Under the pieces are notes generated by a model. That model did no database searches. It was not told the DNA's origin and saw only the letters and a program-made list of their open reading frames with translations. From contig NZ_FNPH01000003.1 in the NCBI RefSeq assembly GCF_900107255.1, positions 310,001 to 374,000 of the forward strand: 64,000 nt of DNA, given 5' to 3'. The stretch is from Micromonospora pattaloongensis (GTDB taxonomy: Bacteria > Actinomycetota > Actinomycetes > Mycobacteriales > Micromonosporaceae). Shown here one piece after another: positions 1 to 8,671 of this stretch (its first letter is position 1; each line of letters starts with the position of its first letter). A program made the translations under genes and the position numbers.

Positions 1-384
1 GACGAAGTTGGCGCGGGGGAAGTAGGTGCCGCAGAAGAACGGGGTGCCGTCCGGGGTGGCGAAGACGGTCATCGGCCAGCCGCCCTGCCCGGTCATGGCC
101 TGCGTCGCGGTCATGTAGACGGCGTCGACGTCCGGCCGCTCCTCGCGGTCGACCTTGATTGACACGAAGTCGTCGTTCATCAGCTGGCCGACGGCCTCGT
201 TCTCGAACGATTCGTGCGCCATCACATGGCACCAGTGGCAGGCGGCGTAGCCGATCGAGATCAGCACCGGCACGTCGCGCCGGCGCGCCTCGGAGAAGGC
301 CTCCGCACACCACGGCCACCAGTCGACGGGGTTGTCGGCGTGCTGCTGCAGGTACGGGCTGGTCGCGTCGGCGAGCCGGTTCAT
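1..384 (-). CDS. DUF255 thioredoxin-fold protein (YyaL-like), N-terminal part only
   Basis: The first 128 codons of a protein cut by the left edge. It starts at an ATG (382-384 on the complement) with [15 protein letters not shown], and the fold carries a CHWC motif in the stretch AACHWCHVM, followed by [11 protein letters not shown] and GGWPMTVF. These are the hallmarks of the DUF255 / YyaL / SPATA20 family, in which a thioredoxin-like N-domain is followed by a long six-hairpin glycosidase-like domain; that part lies outside the window. The biochemical role of the family is poorly defined. The next gene is on the same strand 165 bp upstream, so it is probably transcribed separately. Identification of the family is firm; function is not. 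Confidence 0.9.
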   Translation of the reverse strand, partial: MNRLADATSPYLQQHADNPVDWWPWCAEAFSEARRRDVPVLISIGYAACHWCHVMAHESFENEAVGQLMNDDFVSIKVDREERPDVDAVYMTATQAMTGQGGWPMTVFATPDGTPFFCGTYFPRANFV

Positions 385-549
385 GTGCGTGCGCTCCTCG
401 GTGCGGGACTCCCCTAGCCTCTCAGCTCCGCCGGTGCCCCGCACGGCCGACCGCTACTCCAACGTCGGCGGCGTCGTCGCCCCGGGCGGCGGTACCGGCC
501 GTCCACGGTAGAGGGTCGCCGGCGAGGCCGAGCGCCGCGGCGGCACCGC

Positions 550-3135
550 TCAGGAGGCGCCGTCTGCGCGCAGCGGCAGGATCTGGGCCTGGGCGGAGTC
601 CAGCAGCGACCGCAGCACCGCCACGATCTTGTCGGCGGGCATCGGCTTGAAGAAGTGGTAGCCCTGGGCGGCCGCGCAGCCCAGTTGGGCGAGCGCGGCA
701 CGCTGGTCCGCCGTCTCGACCCCCTCCGCGACGACCCGCAGCCCGAGCTGCCGTCCGAGGTCGATCGTGGTCCGGACGATCGCCGCGGCCTGCGGCGAGT
801 CGGCCATCCGCACCACGAAGGAGCGATCGACCTTGAGCTCGTCGACGGAGATCCGGGTCAGGAACGTGAGCGAGGAGAAGCCGGTGCCGAAGTCATCGAC
901 GGCCAGCCGCACCCCCAGCTCCCGCAGCGCGCCGAGCACCTCGTCGATGACCTCGAGCTCGCTCATCACCACGGTCTCGGTGATCTCCAGCACGAGCCGG
1001 TCGGCCGGCACCTGGTGGCGGCGGAGCAGCTCGCCGATCTGTGCGGGAAGCCGCGCGTCGAGCAGGCTCCGCGCGGAGACGTTGACCGAGATCGGCACGT
1101 CGAGGCCGTGCCGGGCCCACTCGGCGGCGATGTCGAGCGCCCGGTCCACGACGTACCGGGTGAACGGCGCGAGCAGCTCGCTGTGCTCGACGGCGCGGAT
1201 GAAGTCCGCCGGGTTGAGCCACCCGCGGCGCGGATGCTGCCACCGGATCAACGCCTCCACCCCGGTGGGCGCCCCGGTGGTCAGGTCGACCGAGGGCTGC
1301 AGGGCGAGCACCAGCTGGTCGTCGGCGTCGAGCGCCTCGCGCAGCTCGGCGAGGAGCGCGAGCTGATCGGTGCTGGCCGCGTCGGTGGCGCTGTCGTACG
1401 CGGCGACGCCGCTGCCGCCCGTCTTCGCCTGGTACATCGCGATGTCGGCCCGCCGCAGCAGCTCGGTCATGTCGGCGGCCCCCGCGCCGGCCACCACCAC
1501 GCCCGCCGAGGCCTCGACGGACATCTTCACCCCGGCGACCTCCGTCGGCGCCGCCAGCCCGTCGACGATCTTTCGGGCCCGGCGCACCGCCGCCGGTAGC
1601 GAACCCACCACCTCGGCCGGGCCGGCGGGCCCGCCGCCCGGTGGCACCGCGGCCGGCTCCCCGCGTACGGGCAGCGCGGTCACCAGCAGCGCGAACTCGT
1701 CGCCGCCGAGACGGCCGAGCAGCTCGTCCGGCCGGGTCAGCGCCCCGAGCCGGGCGCCGGTCACCCGGAGCAGCTCGTCGCCGGCGACGTGCCCGAGGGT
1801 GTCGTTGACCTCCTTGAAGTGGTTGAGGTCGAGCAGCACCAGCGCGACGGGGTGATCGTGCGGCAACTGGTGCAGCGCGGCGTCGCCGCGGCTCAGCATC
1901 GCGGCCCGGTTGAGCAGGTTGGTCAGAGAATCGTGCACCGCCTCGTACGACGAACGCGCCGTGATCAGCCGCAGCTCGCGGTGCGTGGCGGCGTCGTGCA
2001 GCGCCGCGCCGAGCGCGTCGCCGAACGCCGACAGGGCGTTCTGCTCGCGGGCGCCGGGCAGCGCGGACCGGGGCAGCCACACCCGCAGCTCGCCCACCGG
2101 CAGGCCGCCCACGAGCAGCGACCGGACCAGGACGTTGTCACCGGTCTCCCGCGACGACCCGGCCGGCGCGGCCGCGTCGGTGATCACGCCGTCGGGTCGG
2201 CCGGTGTAGCGGTGCGGCACCCCGTCGGCGCGCACCACGTCGACCTCGACCTGCTCCGCCCCGAACAGCGTCAGCGCCCCGGAGATCCCGGCCGCCGCCA
2301 CGCTCCGCTCGTCGAGCTGGTTGAGCGCCCCGGTCGCCCGCGCGAACTCGTGCCAGGCCCGCCGCTCGTCGTCGGCGCGCAGCCGGTGCCCGTACGTCTG
2401 CTGCAGCAGCCACAGCACCGGCGGGAGCAGCAGCAGCCACCGCGGGTCGTGGTGCACCATGGCGACGACCACCATGCCGACGACCAGGTTGCCGACGAAC
2501 ATCAACAGCTTGCTCTGCACCGCGCGGCGCAGGATCGGCCAGATCGGCAGCGCGTGCCGCAATGACAGGGTGAGCGCGGCGAGCACCGCGCTGACCACCA
2601 GGTATGTGAGCGCGCCGGCGATCAGCGCGACGGCCAGCACGGGGTCCGGCGGTACGCGGTACGGATGGGCGAAAGCGCTGGTGACGGCCGTGGCCAGCGC
2701 GACCGCGACGGTGAGCGACGCGGCGGTGTGCACCACCTCGACGGCGGCGCGCCGCTCCCCGAAGATCGACAGCAGTGTCCAGGCCAGCGCGGCGCCGACG
2801 AGGGTGGCCGCCGGCAGCCAGCCGCCCGGGGCGAGATAGAGCCCCACGATGAACGCGGCCTCGTTCCACGTCACGCTGACGCTGCCGGAGGCGATCTTGA
2901 GCCGCAGCGCGGCGAACTGGGCGAGCACGATCAGGCCCGCGACCGCGCCGAACTGAGCGACGGGCGGCAGCACGCCGTTCGAGGGCAGCGCGGTGACCGC
3001 GGCGCCGAGACCGGCGGCGCAGACGGCGACGGTCAGCAGGACCGCGGTGAGCAGCTTCGGATGACCCGGGCCGGTGGCATCGGGCGGGGCGCCGGGACGG
3101 GCGGGAACGGGTGGGGCGGCGCCGACCGGATCCAT
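550..3135 (-). CDS. Membrane-anchored GGDEF-EAL protein (c-di-GMP synthesis/degradation)
   Basis: An 861-residue protein. Residues 1 to about 240 form a hydrophobic region with roughly seven to eight membrane segments, then a linker that looks GAF-like, then a diguanylate cyclase domain with GGDEF at 477-481 (RLGGDEFALL) and an EAL phosphodiesterase domain with EAL at 627-629. The EAL half keeps the usual catalytic motifs: NVSARSL, EITET, DDFGTGFSS, KVDRSF, VAEGVET and the final GYHFFKPMP. Both halves therefore look active, and the protein may make or break c-di-GMP in response to a membrane signal. The start is the ATG at 3135, with a purine-rich GGAAGGGGG about 6 nt before it. It is a lone gene, as many actinobacterial GGDEF-EAL genes are. 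Which activity dominates cannot be read from sequence. Confidence 0.93.
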   Translation of the reverse strand: MDPVGAAPPVPARPGAPPDATGPGHPKLLTAVLLTVAVCAAGLGAAVTALPSNGVLPPVAQFGAVAGLIVLAQFAALRLKIASGSVSVTWNEAAFIVGLYLAPGGWLPAATLVGAALAWTLLSIFGERRAAVEVVHTAASLTVAVALATAVTSAFAHPYRVPPDPVLAVALIAGALTYLVVSAVLAALTLSLRHALPIWPILRRAVQSKLLMFVGNLVVGMVVVAMVHHDPRWLLLLPPVLWLLQQTYGHRLRADDERRAWHEFARATGALNQLDERSVAAAGISGALTLFGAEQVEVDVVRADGVPHRYTGRPDGVITDAAAPAGSSRETGDNVLVRSLLVGGLPVGELRVWLPRSALPGAREQNALSAFGDALGAALHDAATHRELRLITARSSYEAVHDSLTNLLNRAAMLSRGDAALHQLPHDHPVALVLLDLNHFKEVNDTLGHVAGDELLRVTGARLGALTRPDELLGRLGGDEFALLVTALPVRGEPAAVPPGGGPAGPAEVVGSLPAAVRRARKIVDGLAAPTEVAGVKMSVEASAGVVVAGAGAADMTELLRRADIAMYQAKTGGSGVAAYDSATDAASTDQLALLAELREALDADDQLVLALQPSVDLTTGAPTGVEALIRWQHPRRGWLNPADFIRAVEHSELLAPFTRYVVDRALDIAAEWARHGLDVPISVNVSARSLLDARLPAQIGELLRRHQVPADRLVLEITETVVMSELEVIDEVLGALRELGVRLAVDDFGTGFSSLTFLTRISVDELKVDRSFVVRMADSPQAAAIVRTTIDLGRQLGLRVVAEGVETADQRAALAQLGCAAAQGYHFFKPMPADKIVAVLRSLLDSAQAQILPLRADGAS

Positions 3136-3292
3136 CGTCGCCCCCTTCCGCGCGCGGTCGCGGGAACTTTTGGTCCCCCCGGCGGAAGGCTAAGCCAAAC
3201 CCGGTTGCCGCAACAGTGGCCACCGGGGTCGATTAGCCAGATCACGGCCCTTCGTGCCCCTAGCGCCGCAGGTCAACGCGGGTTGCGGCCGA

Positions 3293-3526
3293 TCAGCCCC
3301 GCACGTCGTCGGCGGCACGCGGCTGTGCGCCGTCCGCCTGCTCCTCCGGGGCCTGCCCCGGAAAACGGTCGGGGAGCCGGCGCAGCCGTCCGTTCATGTT
3401 GCGGATCAGGAACACCGTCGCGGCGGCGAGCAGCAGGATGAGGAAGAGCCCCATCGGGCCGGCCAGCCCGCCCGAGCGGGTGTCACCGAAATTGTTTACC
3501 GCTAGCACCTGCGCGGCGGTCAGCAT
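3293..3526 (-). CDS. Small single-pass membrane protein
   Basis: A 77-residue protein with one clear membrane helix (LAGPMGLFLILLLAAATVFL, about residues 21-40) followed by a basic stretch RNMNGRLRRLPDRF and a hydrophilic, disordered-looking C-terminus. The ATG at 3526 has a good ribosome site, GGAGGA, 6 nt upstream, which argues that this short frame is real. It lies just downstream of mca on the same strand, separated by the 29 bp tandem repeats, and could be cotranscribed with it. No function can be assigned; a topology with the tail in the cytoplasm is suggested by the positive charges after the helix. Confidence 0.72.
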   Translation of the reverse strand: MLTAAQVLAVNNFGDTRSGGLAGPMGLFLILLLAAATVFLIRNMNGRLRRLPDRFPGQAPEEQADGAQPRAADDVRG

Positions 3527-3568
3527 GGGAATCCTCCGATGTGCGCGTCCTCTCCACGGTACGCCCCT

Positions 3569-3655
3569 GGTGGCTCAGACCGCGCGAGCGGTCCCGCGGT
3601 GGCTCAGACCGCGCGAGCGGTCCCGCGGTGGCTCAGACCGCGCGAGCGGTCCCGC
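3569..3655. repeat. Three tandem 29 bp repeats spanning the mca stop codon
   Basis: Three copies with a 29 bp period start at 3569, 3598 and 3627. Each holds the inverted repeat GACCGC-GCGA-GCGGTC and, on the complement, the codons for the last residues of Mca and its TGA stop. The functional stop is in the copy farthest upstream in the gene (3633-3635); the other two copies follow it and can fold into stem-loops after the gene. See the findings for similar arrays at other gene ends. Confidence 0.95.
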
Positions 3656-4514
3656 GCACCCCCGCGAACAGGTCCGACTCCGGCAGCTCGGTCTCGACCA
3701 GCGAGCGCGCCAGCTGGAAATCCTCCGTCGGCCACGCCCGCTGCTGCACCTCCATCGGCACGTGGAACCAGAACCCGTCGGGGTCCACCTGGGTGGCGTG
3801 GGCGCGCAGCGCGTCGTCGCGGACCGGGAAGTACTCGGCGCAGGGCACCCGGGTGGTGATCCGGGGGCTCTTGTCCGGGCGGTCCTCCCACCGCTTCAGC
3901 CACTCCTCGTACGGCGACTCGAGACCGGCGCCGAGAATCTCGGCGTGCAGCGCCATCACCTTGGCCTTGGAGAAGCCGACGTCGTAGTAGAGCTTCAGCG
4001 GCTGCCACACCGGGCCCAGCTCCGGGAAGCGCGTCGGGTCGCCGGCCGCCTCGAAGGCCTCCACAGTGACCTTGTGGCACATGATGTGGTCGGGGTGGGG
4101 GTAGCCGCCGTCCTCGTCGTACGTGGTGACGACGTGCGGACGGAACTCGCGCATCAGCCGCACGAGCGGGCCGGCGGCGACCTTCGGGTCCTGCAGACCG
4201 AAGCAGCCCTCCGGCAGCGGCGGCAGCGGGTCGCCCTCGGGCAGCCCGGAGTCGACGAAGCCGAGCCACGCCTGCTCGATCCCGAGGATGGCGCGGGCCG
4301 CGTCCATCTCCGCCCGCCGGATCTCGGCGATGTTCTCCCAGACGTCGGGGCGATCGAGCTTGGGGTTGAGCACGCTGCCGCGCTCGCCCCCGGTGCACGT
4401 CGCCACCAGCACCTGGACGCCCTCCGCGACGTACTTCGCGGTCGTCGCGGCGCCCTTGCTCGACTCGTCGTCGGGGTGCGCGTGAACGGCCATGAGGCGC
4501 AGTTGCTCTGCCAA
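3633..4514 (-). CDS. mca: Mycothiol S-conjugate amidase Mca
   Basis: Cleaves S-conjugates of mycothiol to a mercapturic acid, which is exported, and GlcN-inositol, which is recycled; a zinc hydrolase of the MshB/PIG-L family found in mycothiol-making Actinobacteria. With the chosen start the zinc motif is H13-P-D15-D16-E17, and the second histidine motif is HPDHIMCH, with GEAATT-type substitutions absent. The protein is 293 residues, close to known Mca proteins. I chose the TTG at 4514 (MAEQLRLMAVHAHPDDE) because GAGGGAG lies 6 nt upstream; an ATG at 4529 would add five residues but has a poor ribosome site. DUF4307 is divergent on the other side, a usual neighbour. The last codons and the stop lie inside a 29 bp tandem repeat, so the C-terminal RGTARAV has probably been remodelled. 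Confidence 0.95.
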   Translation of the reverse strand: MAEQLRLMAVHAHPDDESSKGAATTAKYVAEGVQVLVATCTGGERGSVLNPKLDRPDVWENIAEIRRAEMDAARAILGIEQAWLGFVDSGLPEGDPLPPLPEGCFGLQDPKVAAGPLVRLMREFRPHVVTTYDEDGGYPHPDHIMCHKVTVEAFEAAGDPTRFPELGPVWQPLKLYYDVGFSKAKVMALHAEILGAGLESPYEEWLKRWEDRPDKSPRITTRVPCAEYFPVRDDALRAHATQVDPDGFWFHVPMEVQQRAWPTEDFQLARSLVETELPESDLFAGVRGTARAV

Positions 4515-4709
4515 CGGTTGCTCCCTCATCCGTGCCGCGGCCGCCGATCGACGACCGGCGGCTGACCTGCCGGGTCCGGTCCCGGCGTGTGCCGGACCCG
4601 TGCCCCACCAACCTGGTGGCTGCCGAACCGTGCCCCGGGACCGGCTGCGAAGATGGTCCCCGCCATTCTCACCGATGGAGCCGACAAGAAACGCAGGAGG
4701 CCGGAGCCG

Positions 4710-5144
4710 GTGACAGAGACGCACGCCACAACCCCGCCGCGGGGGCCGGTGTTCCCGCCGGGACGGTACGGGCGCCGGCGCGAGCCGCGGCGACGCCGCC
4801 CGTGGCTGCTGGCGCTGCTGCTGGTGCCCGCGTTCGCGGTCGCCGCCACGGTCAGCGTCCGGCTCTACCGGCAGTACGGGGACCCGACCTACCAGGCCAA
4901 GGTGATCACGTACACGCAGATCACCGATTCGCAGATCGTGGTCGATTTCCGGGTCACCGTGCCCTCCGGCGGCGCGGCCGACTGCGTGCTGCGGGCGCGC
5001 TCACGCGACGGCGCCGAGGTCGGGCGGGAACAGGTGCGGGTGACCGCGGCCCCCGGCGAGAAGCACCCGGTGGTCTCACACCGCCTCGCCACCACCGCCC
5101 GTCCGCTGATCGGCGAGGTGGTTCGGTGCGGACCGGTGCGTTGA
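4710..5144 (+). CDS. DUF4307 single-pass membrane protein
   Basis: A 144-residue protein with a proline- and arginine-rich cytoplasmic N-terminus, one membrane helix (WLLALLLVPAFAVAATVSV, about residues 31-49) and an extracellular beta-rich domain (TYTQITDSQIVVDFRV, CVLRARS, VSHRLATTARP). This layout is DUF4307, commonly encoded back-to-back with mca in Actinobacteria as it is here. The GTG at 4710 has AGGAGG at 4695-4700, nine bases upstream, which fixes the start; longer in-frame extensions lack a ribosome site and would run into the mca promoter region. Function is unknown. Confidence 0.85.
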   Translation: MTETHATTPPRGPVFPPGRYGRRREPRRRRPWLLALLLVPAFAVAATVSVRLYRQYGDPTYQAKVITYTQITDSQIVVDFRVTVPSGGAADCVLRARSRDGAEVGREQVRVTAAPGEKHPVVSHRLATTARPLIGEVVRCGPVR

Positions 5145-5254
5145 TCAACCGAACGGCCAGTGCGGGAGAAATCATCGCCGCTGGGTGGTGTAGGTCACTG
5201 GTACGTTGGTAATTCGCTTTGTTCACCGCGTAACCCGCAATGAGGAGATCGTCT

Positions 5255-5755
5255 GTGTCCACGACTGACAACGGTGCCCCCACCACGTGGCTGTCCCAGG
5301 ACGCGTACGACCGGCTGCAGGCCGAGCTCAACGAGCTGATCGCCAACCGTCCGGCGATCGCCGCCGAAATCAACGCCCGCCGCGAGGAGGGCGACCTGCG
5401 GGAAAACGGTGGCTACCACGCCGCGCGCGAGGAGCAGGGCAAGCAGGAGGGGCGCATCCGCTACCTGCAGGAGTTCCTGCGCACCGCGCACGTGGGCGAG
5501 GCGCCCAAGGCGGACAAGGTCGTCCCCGGCACCGTCGTCACCATCTACTTCGACGACGACCCCGACGACACCGAGACCTTCCTGCTCGGGTCCCGCGAGA
5601 TCGCCGCGACGACCGACGTCACCGTCTACAGCCCCGAGTCGGCGCTGGGCAAGGCGATCCTCGGCGCGCGCACCGGCCAGACCGTCACCTACACCGCCCC
5701 CAGCGGCGCCGACATCAAGGTGACCGTGGTCAAGTTCGAGCCCTTCGGCGGCTGA
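5255..5755 (+). CDS. greA: Transcription elongation factor GreA
   Basis: Inserts into the secondary channel of RNA polymerase and stimulates cleavage of backtracked RNA. The 166-residue protein has the N-terminal coiled coil with the acidic tip EEGDLRENGGYHAARE, which carries the D and E residues that reach the active site, and a C-terminal FKBP-like domain (TVVTIYF, VYSPESALGKAILGA, GQTVTYTAPSG). The GTG at 5255 follows GAGGAGA by about 7 nt; an ATG slightly upstream (5240) overlaps that site and is not used. It is convergent with ilvA across four tandem 30 bp repeats. Length and motifs fit the family well. Confidence 0.96.
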   Translation: MSTTDNGAPTTWLSQDAYDRLQAELNELIANRPAIAAEINARREEGDLRENGGYHAAREEQGKQEGRIRYLQEFLRTAHVGEAPKADKVVPGTVVTIYFDDDPDDTETFLLGSREIAATTDVTVYSPESALGKAILGARTGQTVTYTAPSGADIKVTVVKFEPFGG

Positions 5756-5768
5756 GCCGTCGCATCGC

Positions 5769-5882
5769 GGTCCGGGCGGCCCGCGCTGTGCCCAGCTCGG
5801 TCCGGGCGGCCCGCGCTGTGCCCAGCTCGGTCCGGGCGGCCCGCGCTGTGCCCAGCTCGGTCCGGGCGGCCCGCGCTGTGCC
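5769..5882. repeat. Four tandem 30 bp repeats between greA and ilvA
   Basis: Copies begin at 5769, 5799, 5829 and 5859 with the unit GGTCCGGGCGGCCCGCGCTG plus ten more bases ending in CAGCTC; the last is truncated at 5882. Each copy contains the near-palindrome GGGCGGCCCGC. The array fills the convergent gap between the greA and ilvA stop codons and does not contain either stop. There are no variable spacers, so it is not a CRISPR array. Confidence 0.95.
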
Positions 5883-5909
5883 ATCGCGGCGCGGCGCGGC
5901 CGCGCGGCG

Positions 5910-7133
5910 TCACCGGGACTGTTCGGCGAAGGTCACCGCGTAGCCGCTGCCCCGCAGCGAGCTGATCAGCCGCTCGGAGTGCTCCGCGCCGCGCGTCTCC
6001 ACCGACAGCGCCACCTCCACCTCGCCGAGCCGCAGGTGCGGGTTCTGCCGCTGGTGCTCCACGTCCACGACGTTCGCCCGGTGCTCCGCGATCTGACCGA
6101 GCAGCGAGGCCAGTTGCCCCGGCCGGTCGACGCAGCGCACCGTGAACCGCAGGTAGCGGCCGGCGGCCGCGAGGCCGTGCTCGATCACCCTCAGCAGCAG
6201 CAGCGGATCGATGTTGCCACCGGAGAGCACGGCCACGGCGGGCGTCTCCACCGGCACCGCGCCGGCGAGCAGCGCCGCGACGCCGACCGCGCCGGCCGGC
6301 TCGACCACCTGCTTGCCGCGCTCCAGCAGCATCAGCAGCGCCCGGGAGATGTCCTCCTCGGAGACCGTCACCACGTCGTCGACCAGCTTGCTCACGTGCG
6401 CGAACGTCAGCTCGCCGGGGCAGCCGACCGCGATGCCGTCGGCGACCGTCGCGTACGACGCCAGCCGCACCGGCCGCCCCGCGAGCAACGAGGGCGGATA
6501 CGCCGCCGCATCGGCGGCCTGCACCCCGATCACCCGTACGTCGGGACGCAACGCCTTCGCCGCGACGGCGATGCCGGAGATCAACCCGCCCCCGCCGACC
6601 CCCGCGACGATCGTCCGCACGTCCGGGCACTGTTCGAGGAGCTCCAACGCCACCGTGCCCTGGCCGGCGATCACGTCGGCGTGGTCGAAGGGGTGGATGA
6701 AGACCGCGCCGGTCCGCTCGGCGAACTCCTGCGCCGCGACCAGCGACTCGTCGACCGTCGCGCCGACGAGTTCGATCCGGGCGCCGTACCCCTTCGTCGC
6801 CGCGACCTTCGGCAGCGGCGCGCCCACCGGCATGAAGACGGTCGCGGCCGCGCCGAGCAGCCCGGCGGCGAGCGCCACGCCCTGCGCGTGGTTGCCGGCG
6901 CTGGCCGCCACCACCCCGCGGGCCCGCTCCTGGGTGGAGAGCCGGGCGATCCGCACGTACGCGCCGCGCACCTTGTACGACCCGGCCCGCTGCATGTTCT
7001 CGCACTTCAGCCACGTGGGACCGCCGAGCGCGGCGGTCAGCGGCCGCGACGGCTCCAGCGGGGTGCTGCGCACCACGCCGGCGAGCAGCTCGCGGGCGGC
7101 CCGGACATCAGCGAGACCCACCAGGTCAGTCAT
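5910..7133 (-). CDS. ilvA: Threonine ammonia-lyase (threonine dehydratase)
   Basis: PLP enzyme that deaminates threonine to 2-oxobutanoate, the first step to isoleucine, or acts in threonine catabolism. The 407-residue protein has the PLP lysine in SYKVRG (K54), the phosphate-binding glycine loop VAGVGGGGLISG and the serine region VVEPAGAVG. A single short ACT-type domain closes the protein (RFTVRCVDRPGQLASLLGQI and following). One ACT domain and this length match the short form of the enzyme rather than the long E. coli IlvA. It is convergent with greA and followed upstream by an amidase gene on the same strand after a 61 bp gap. Confidence 0.94.
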   Translation of the reverse strand: MTDLVGLADVRAARELLAGVVRSTPLEPSRPLTAALGGPTWLKCENMQRAGSYKVRGAYVRIARLSTQERARGVVAASAGNHAQGVALAAGLLGAAATVFMPVGAPLPKVAATKGYGARIELVGATVDESLVAAQEFAERTGAVFIHPFDHADVIAGQGTVALELLEQCPDVRTIVAGVGGGGLISGIAVAAKALRPDVRVIGVQAADAAAYPPSLLAGRPVRLASYATVADGIAVGCPGELTFAHVSKLVDDVVTVSEEDISRALLMLLERGKQVVEPAGAVGVAALLAGAVPVETPAVAVLSGGNIDPLLLLRVIEHGLAAAGRYLRFTVRCVDRPGQLASLLGQIAEHRANVVDVEHQRQNPHLRLGEVEVALSVETRGAEHSERLISSLRGSGYAVTFAEQSR

Positions 7134-7194
7134 GCCCCGATCGTCGCATCACCGCCGGTCGACGCCCCAACCGGTGCGGCGATCGTCATGCCGG

Positions 7195-8589
7195 TCAGCC
7201 GGTCGGCGTCGACACCCGCGGCCAGCCGGGCGCGTGCCGCGGCCACGGCGCGGCCATCTCGAACTGTCCCGCGACGGCCAGCAGCAGCAGCTCGGAGCCG
7301 GGCGGGCCGATCAGCTGCACGGCGAGCGGCAGCCCGTCCGGTCGGAGCCCCATCGGCACTACGATCCCGGGCAATCCGGCGATGTTCCACGGCGCGGCGT
7401 ACGGCGCGTACCGGATGTTGCTGACCATGTTCGCCAGCCAGGAGCGGCGGGACCAGTGCAGCGCGGGCGGCGGCGCGGCGGCCAGCGCCGGGGTGAGCAG
7501 CAGGTCGACGCCGTGGTCGGTGAAGAACCCCACGGCCCGGTCCCGCCAGGCGGCCCGGTCGGCCTCGCGGACGAAGCCCCGCCGCTCCGCCCACTCCCCC
7601 AGCGCGATGTGCCACCGGGTACGCGACTGCAGCGCACGCCGGTCCAGCCGGGCGGCCTGCGCGTCGTGCGCCACCCCCGCGAGCCAGGTGGCGACGCCGC
7701 GCGGACCGAGCGAGGGCGGGTAGGCGGGGTCGGCGGTGACCGCGCCGTGGCCGGCGGCGGCGAGCAGCCGCGCCGCCGCGGCGACGGCGTCCCGGTTGGG
7801 TCCGTCGGGGCGGACGCCCGGCACCGCGCTGCGCAGCGACACGGCGACCCGCAGCCGCGGCGGTTCGACCAGCTTGTCGGGGCGGCGGCCGGCGAGCACC
7901 GAGAAGCCGAGCGCCGCGTCGGCGACCGTGGTGGCGAGGATGCCGTTCTCGAACATGCCCAGCCAGCTGTCCGCGCCGATCTCCGCCGGCACCACGCCGC
8001 GCCCCGGCTTGAGCCCGACGAGGCCGCAGCAGGCCGCCGGGATGCGCACGGAGCCGAACCCGTCGTTGCCGTGCGCGATCGGCACCATGCCGGCGGCCAC
8101 CGCGGCGGCCGCGCCGCCGGAGGAACCGCCGGGGGTACGGTCGGTGCGCCACGGGTTGCGGGTCACCGCCGTCTCGTCGTCGGTGAGCGCCCAGGCCCCG
8201 AGCTCGGGCATCCGGGTGACGCCGAGCACCACCGCGCCGGCCCCGCGCAGCCGCCGCACGATCTCGTGGTCGGATCCGGCGACCGGCGTGCGGGCCGCGG
8301 CCGACCCGTTCCAGGTGGGCAGCCCGGCGACCGCGATGTTCTCCTTGACCGCGACCGGCACCCCGGCGAGCGGCAGGTTGGCCAGGTCCTCCTGCTCGTC
8401 GACCTTCTCGGCCTCGACGATCGCCTCGCCGGCACGGACCGCGCGGAACGCCGAGAGCGCGGGGTCGGCGACCGCGACGTGATCGAGGTGGTCGGCGACG
8501 ACCCGGGTCGCCGACGTGTCGCCACGACGAACCGCCCGGGCCATCTGCTTCGCGGTCGCGCCCACCCAGCTCGGCACGATCTCCTGCAC
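7195..8589 (-). CDS. Amidase of the amidase-signature family
   Basis: A serine amidase using a Ser-cisSer-Lys triad. The lysine is in AVKENIAVAG, and the signature GGSSGGAAAAVAAGMVPIA holds the two serines, with the glycine-rich segment RIPAACCGLVGLKP after it. Length is 464 residues from the GTG at 8589, chosen because GGGGAGG lies about 5 nt upstream; a GTG two codons earlier overlaps that site. The family covers substrates from simple amides to aryl-acyl amides, and GatA itself belongs to it, but there are no gatB or gatC genes beside it and the C-terminal part differs, so I do not call it GatA. Substrate is unknown. Confidence 0.88.
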   Translation of the reverse strand: MQEIVPSWVGATAKQMARAVRRGDTSATRVVADHLDHVAVADPALSAFRAVRAGEAIVEAEKVDEQEDLANLPLAGVPVAVKENIAVAGLPTWNGSAAARTPVAGSDHEIVRRLRGAGAVVLGVTRMPELGAWALTDDETAVTRNPWRTDRTPGGSSGGAAAAVAAGMVPIAHGNDGFGSVRIPAACCGLVGLKPGRGVVPAEIGADSWLGMFENGILATTVADAALGFSVLAGRRPDKLVEPPRLRVAVSLRSAVPGVRPDGPNRDAVAAAARLLAAAGHGAVTADPAYPPSLGPRGVATWLAGVAHDAQAARLDRRALQSRTRWHIALGEWAERRGFVREADRAAWRDRAVGFFTDHGVDLLLTPALAAAPPPALHWSRRSWLANMVSNIRYAPYAAPWNIAGLPGIVVPMGLRPDGLPLAVQLIGPPGSELLLLAVAGQFEMAAPWPRHAPGWPRVSTPTG

Positions 8590-8630
8590 GGCCACCTCCC
8601 CATTGGGCCTATGCCTGTGTAGCTACGTGT

Positions 8631-8652
8631 GGGCGGGGCTCGCGCCCCGCCC
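8631..8652 (-). terminator. Hairpin after metB
   Basis: GGGCGGGGC and GCCCCGCCC form a perfect 9 bp stem around TCGC, 19 nt past the metB stop in the direction of that gene. There is no T-run, which is usual for terminators in such GC-rich genomes. Confidence 0.6.
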
Positions 8653-8671
8653 GGACCAATGATCCATCAGC

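Noticed and set aside
4515-4724. A longer Mca protein starting at 4724
   Set aside because: The extra residues are arginine-rich and overlap the divergent DUF4307 start region. The TTG at 4514 has a better ribosome site and gives the family N-terminus.
5769-5882. CRISPR array between greA and ilvA
   Set aside because: The 30 bp units are directly adjacent with no spacers, and no cas genes are present.
7195-8589. GatA subunit of the amidotransferase
   Set aside because: Same superfamily, but gatB and gatC are absent and the gene is alone. A generic amidase is the safer call.
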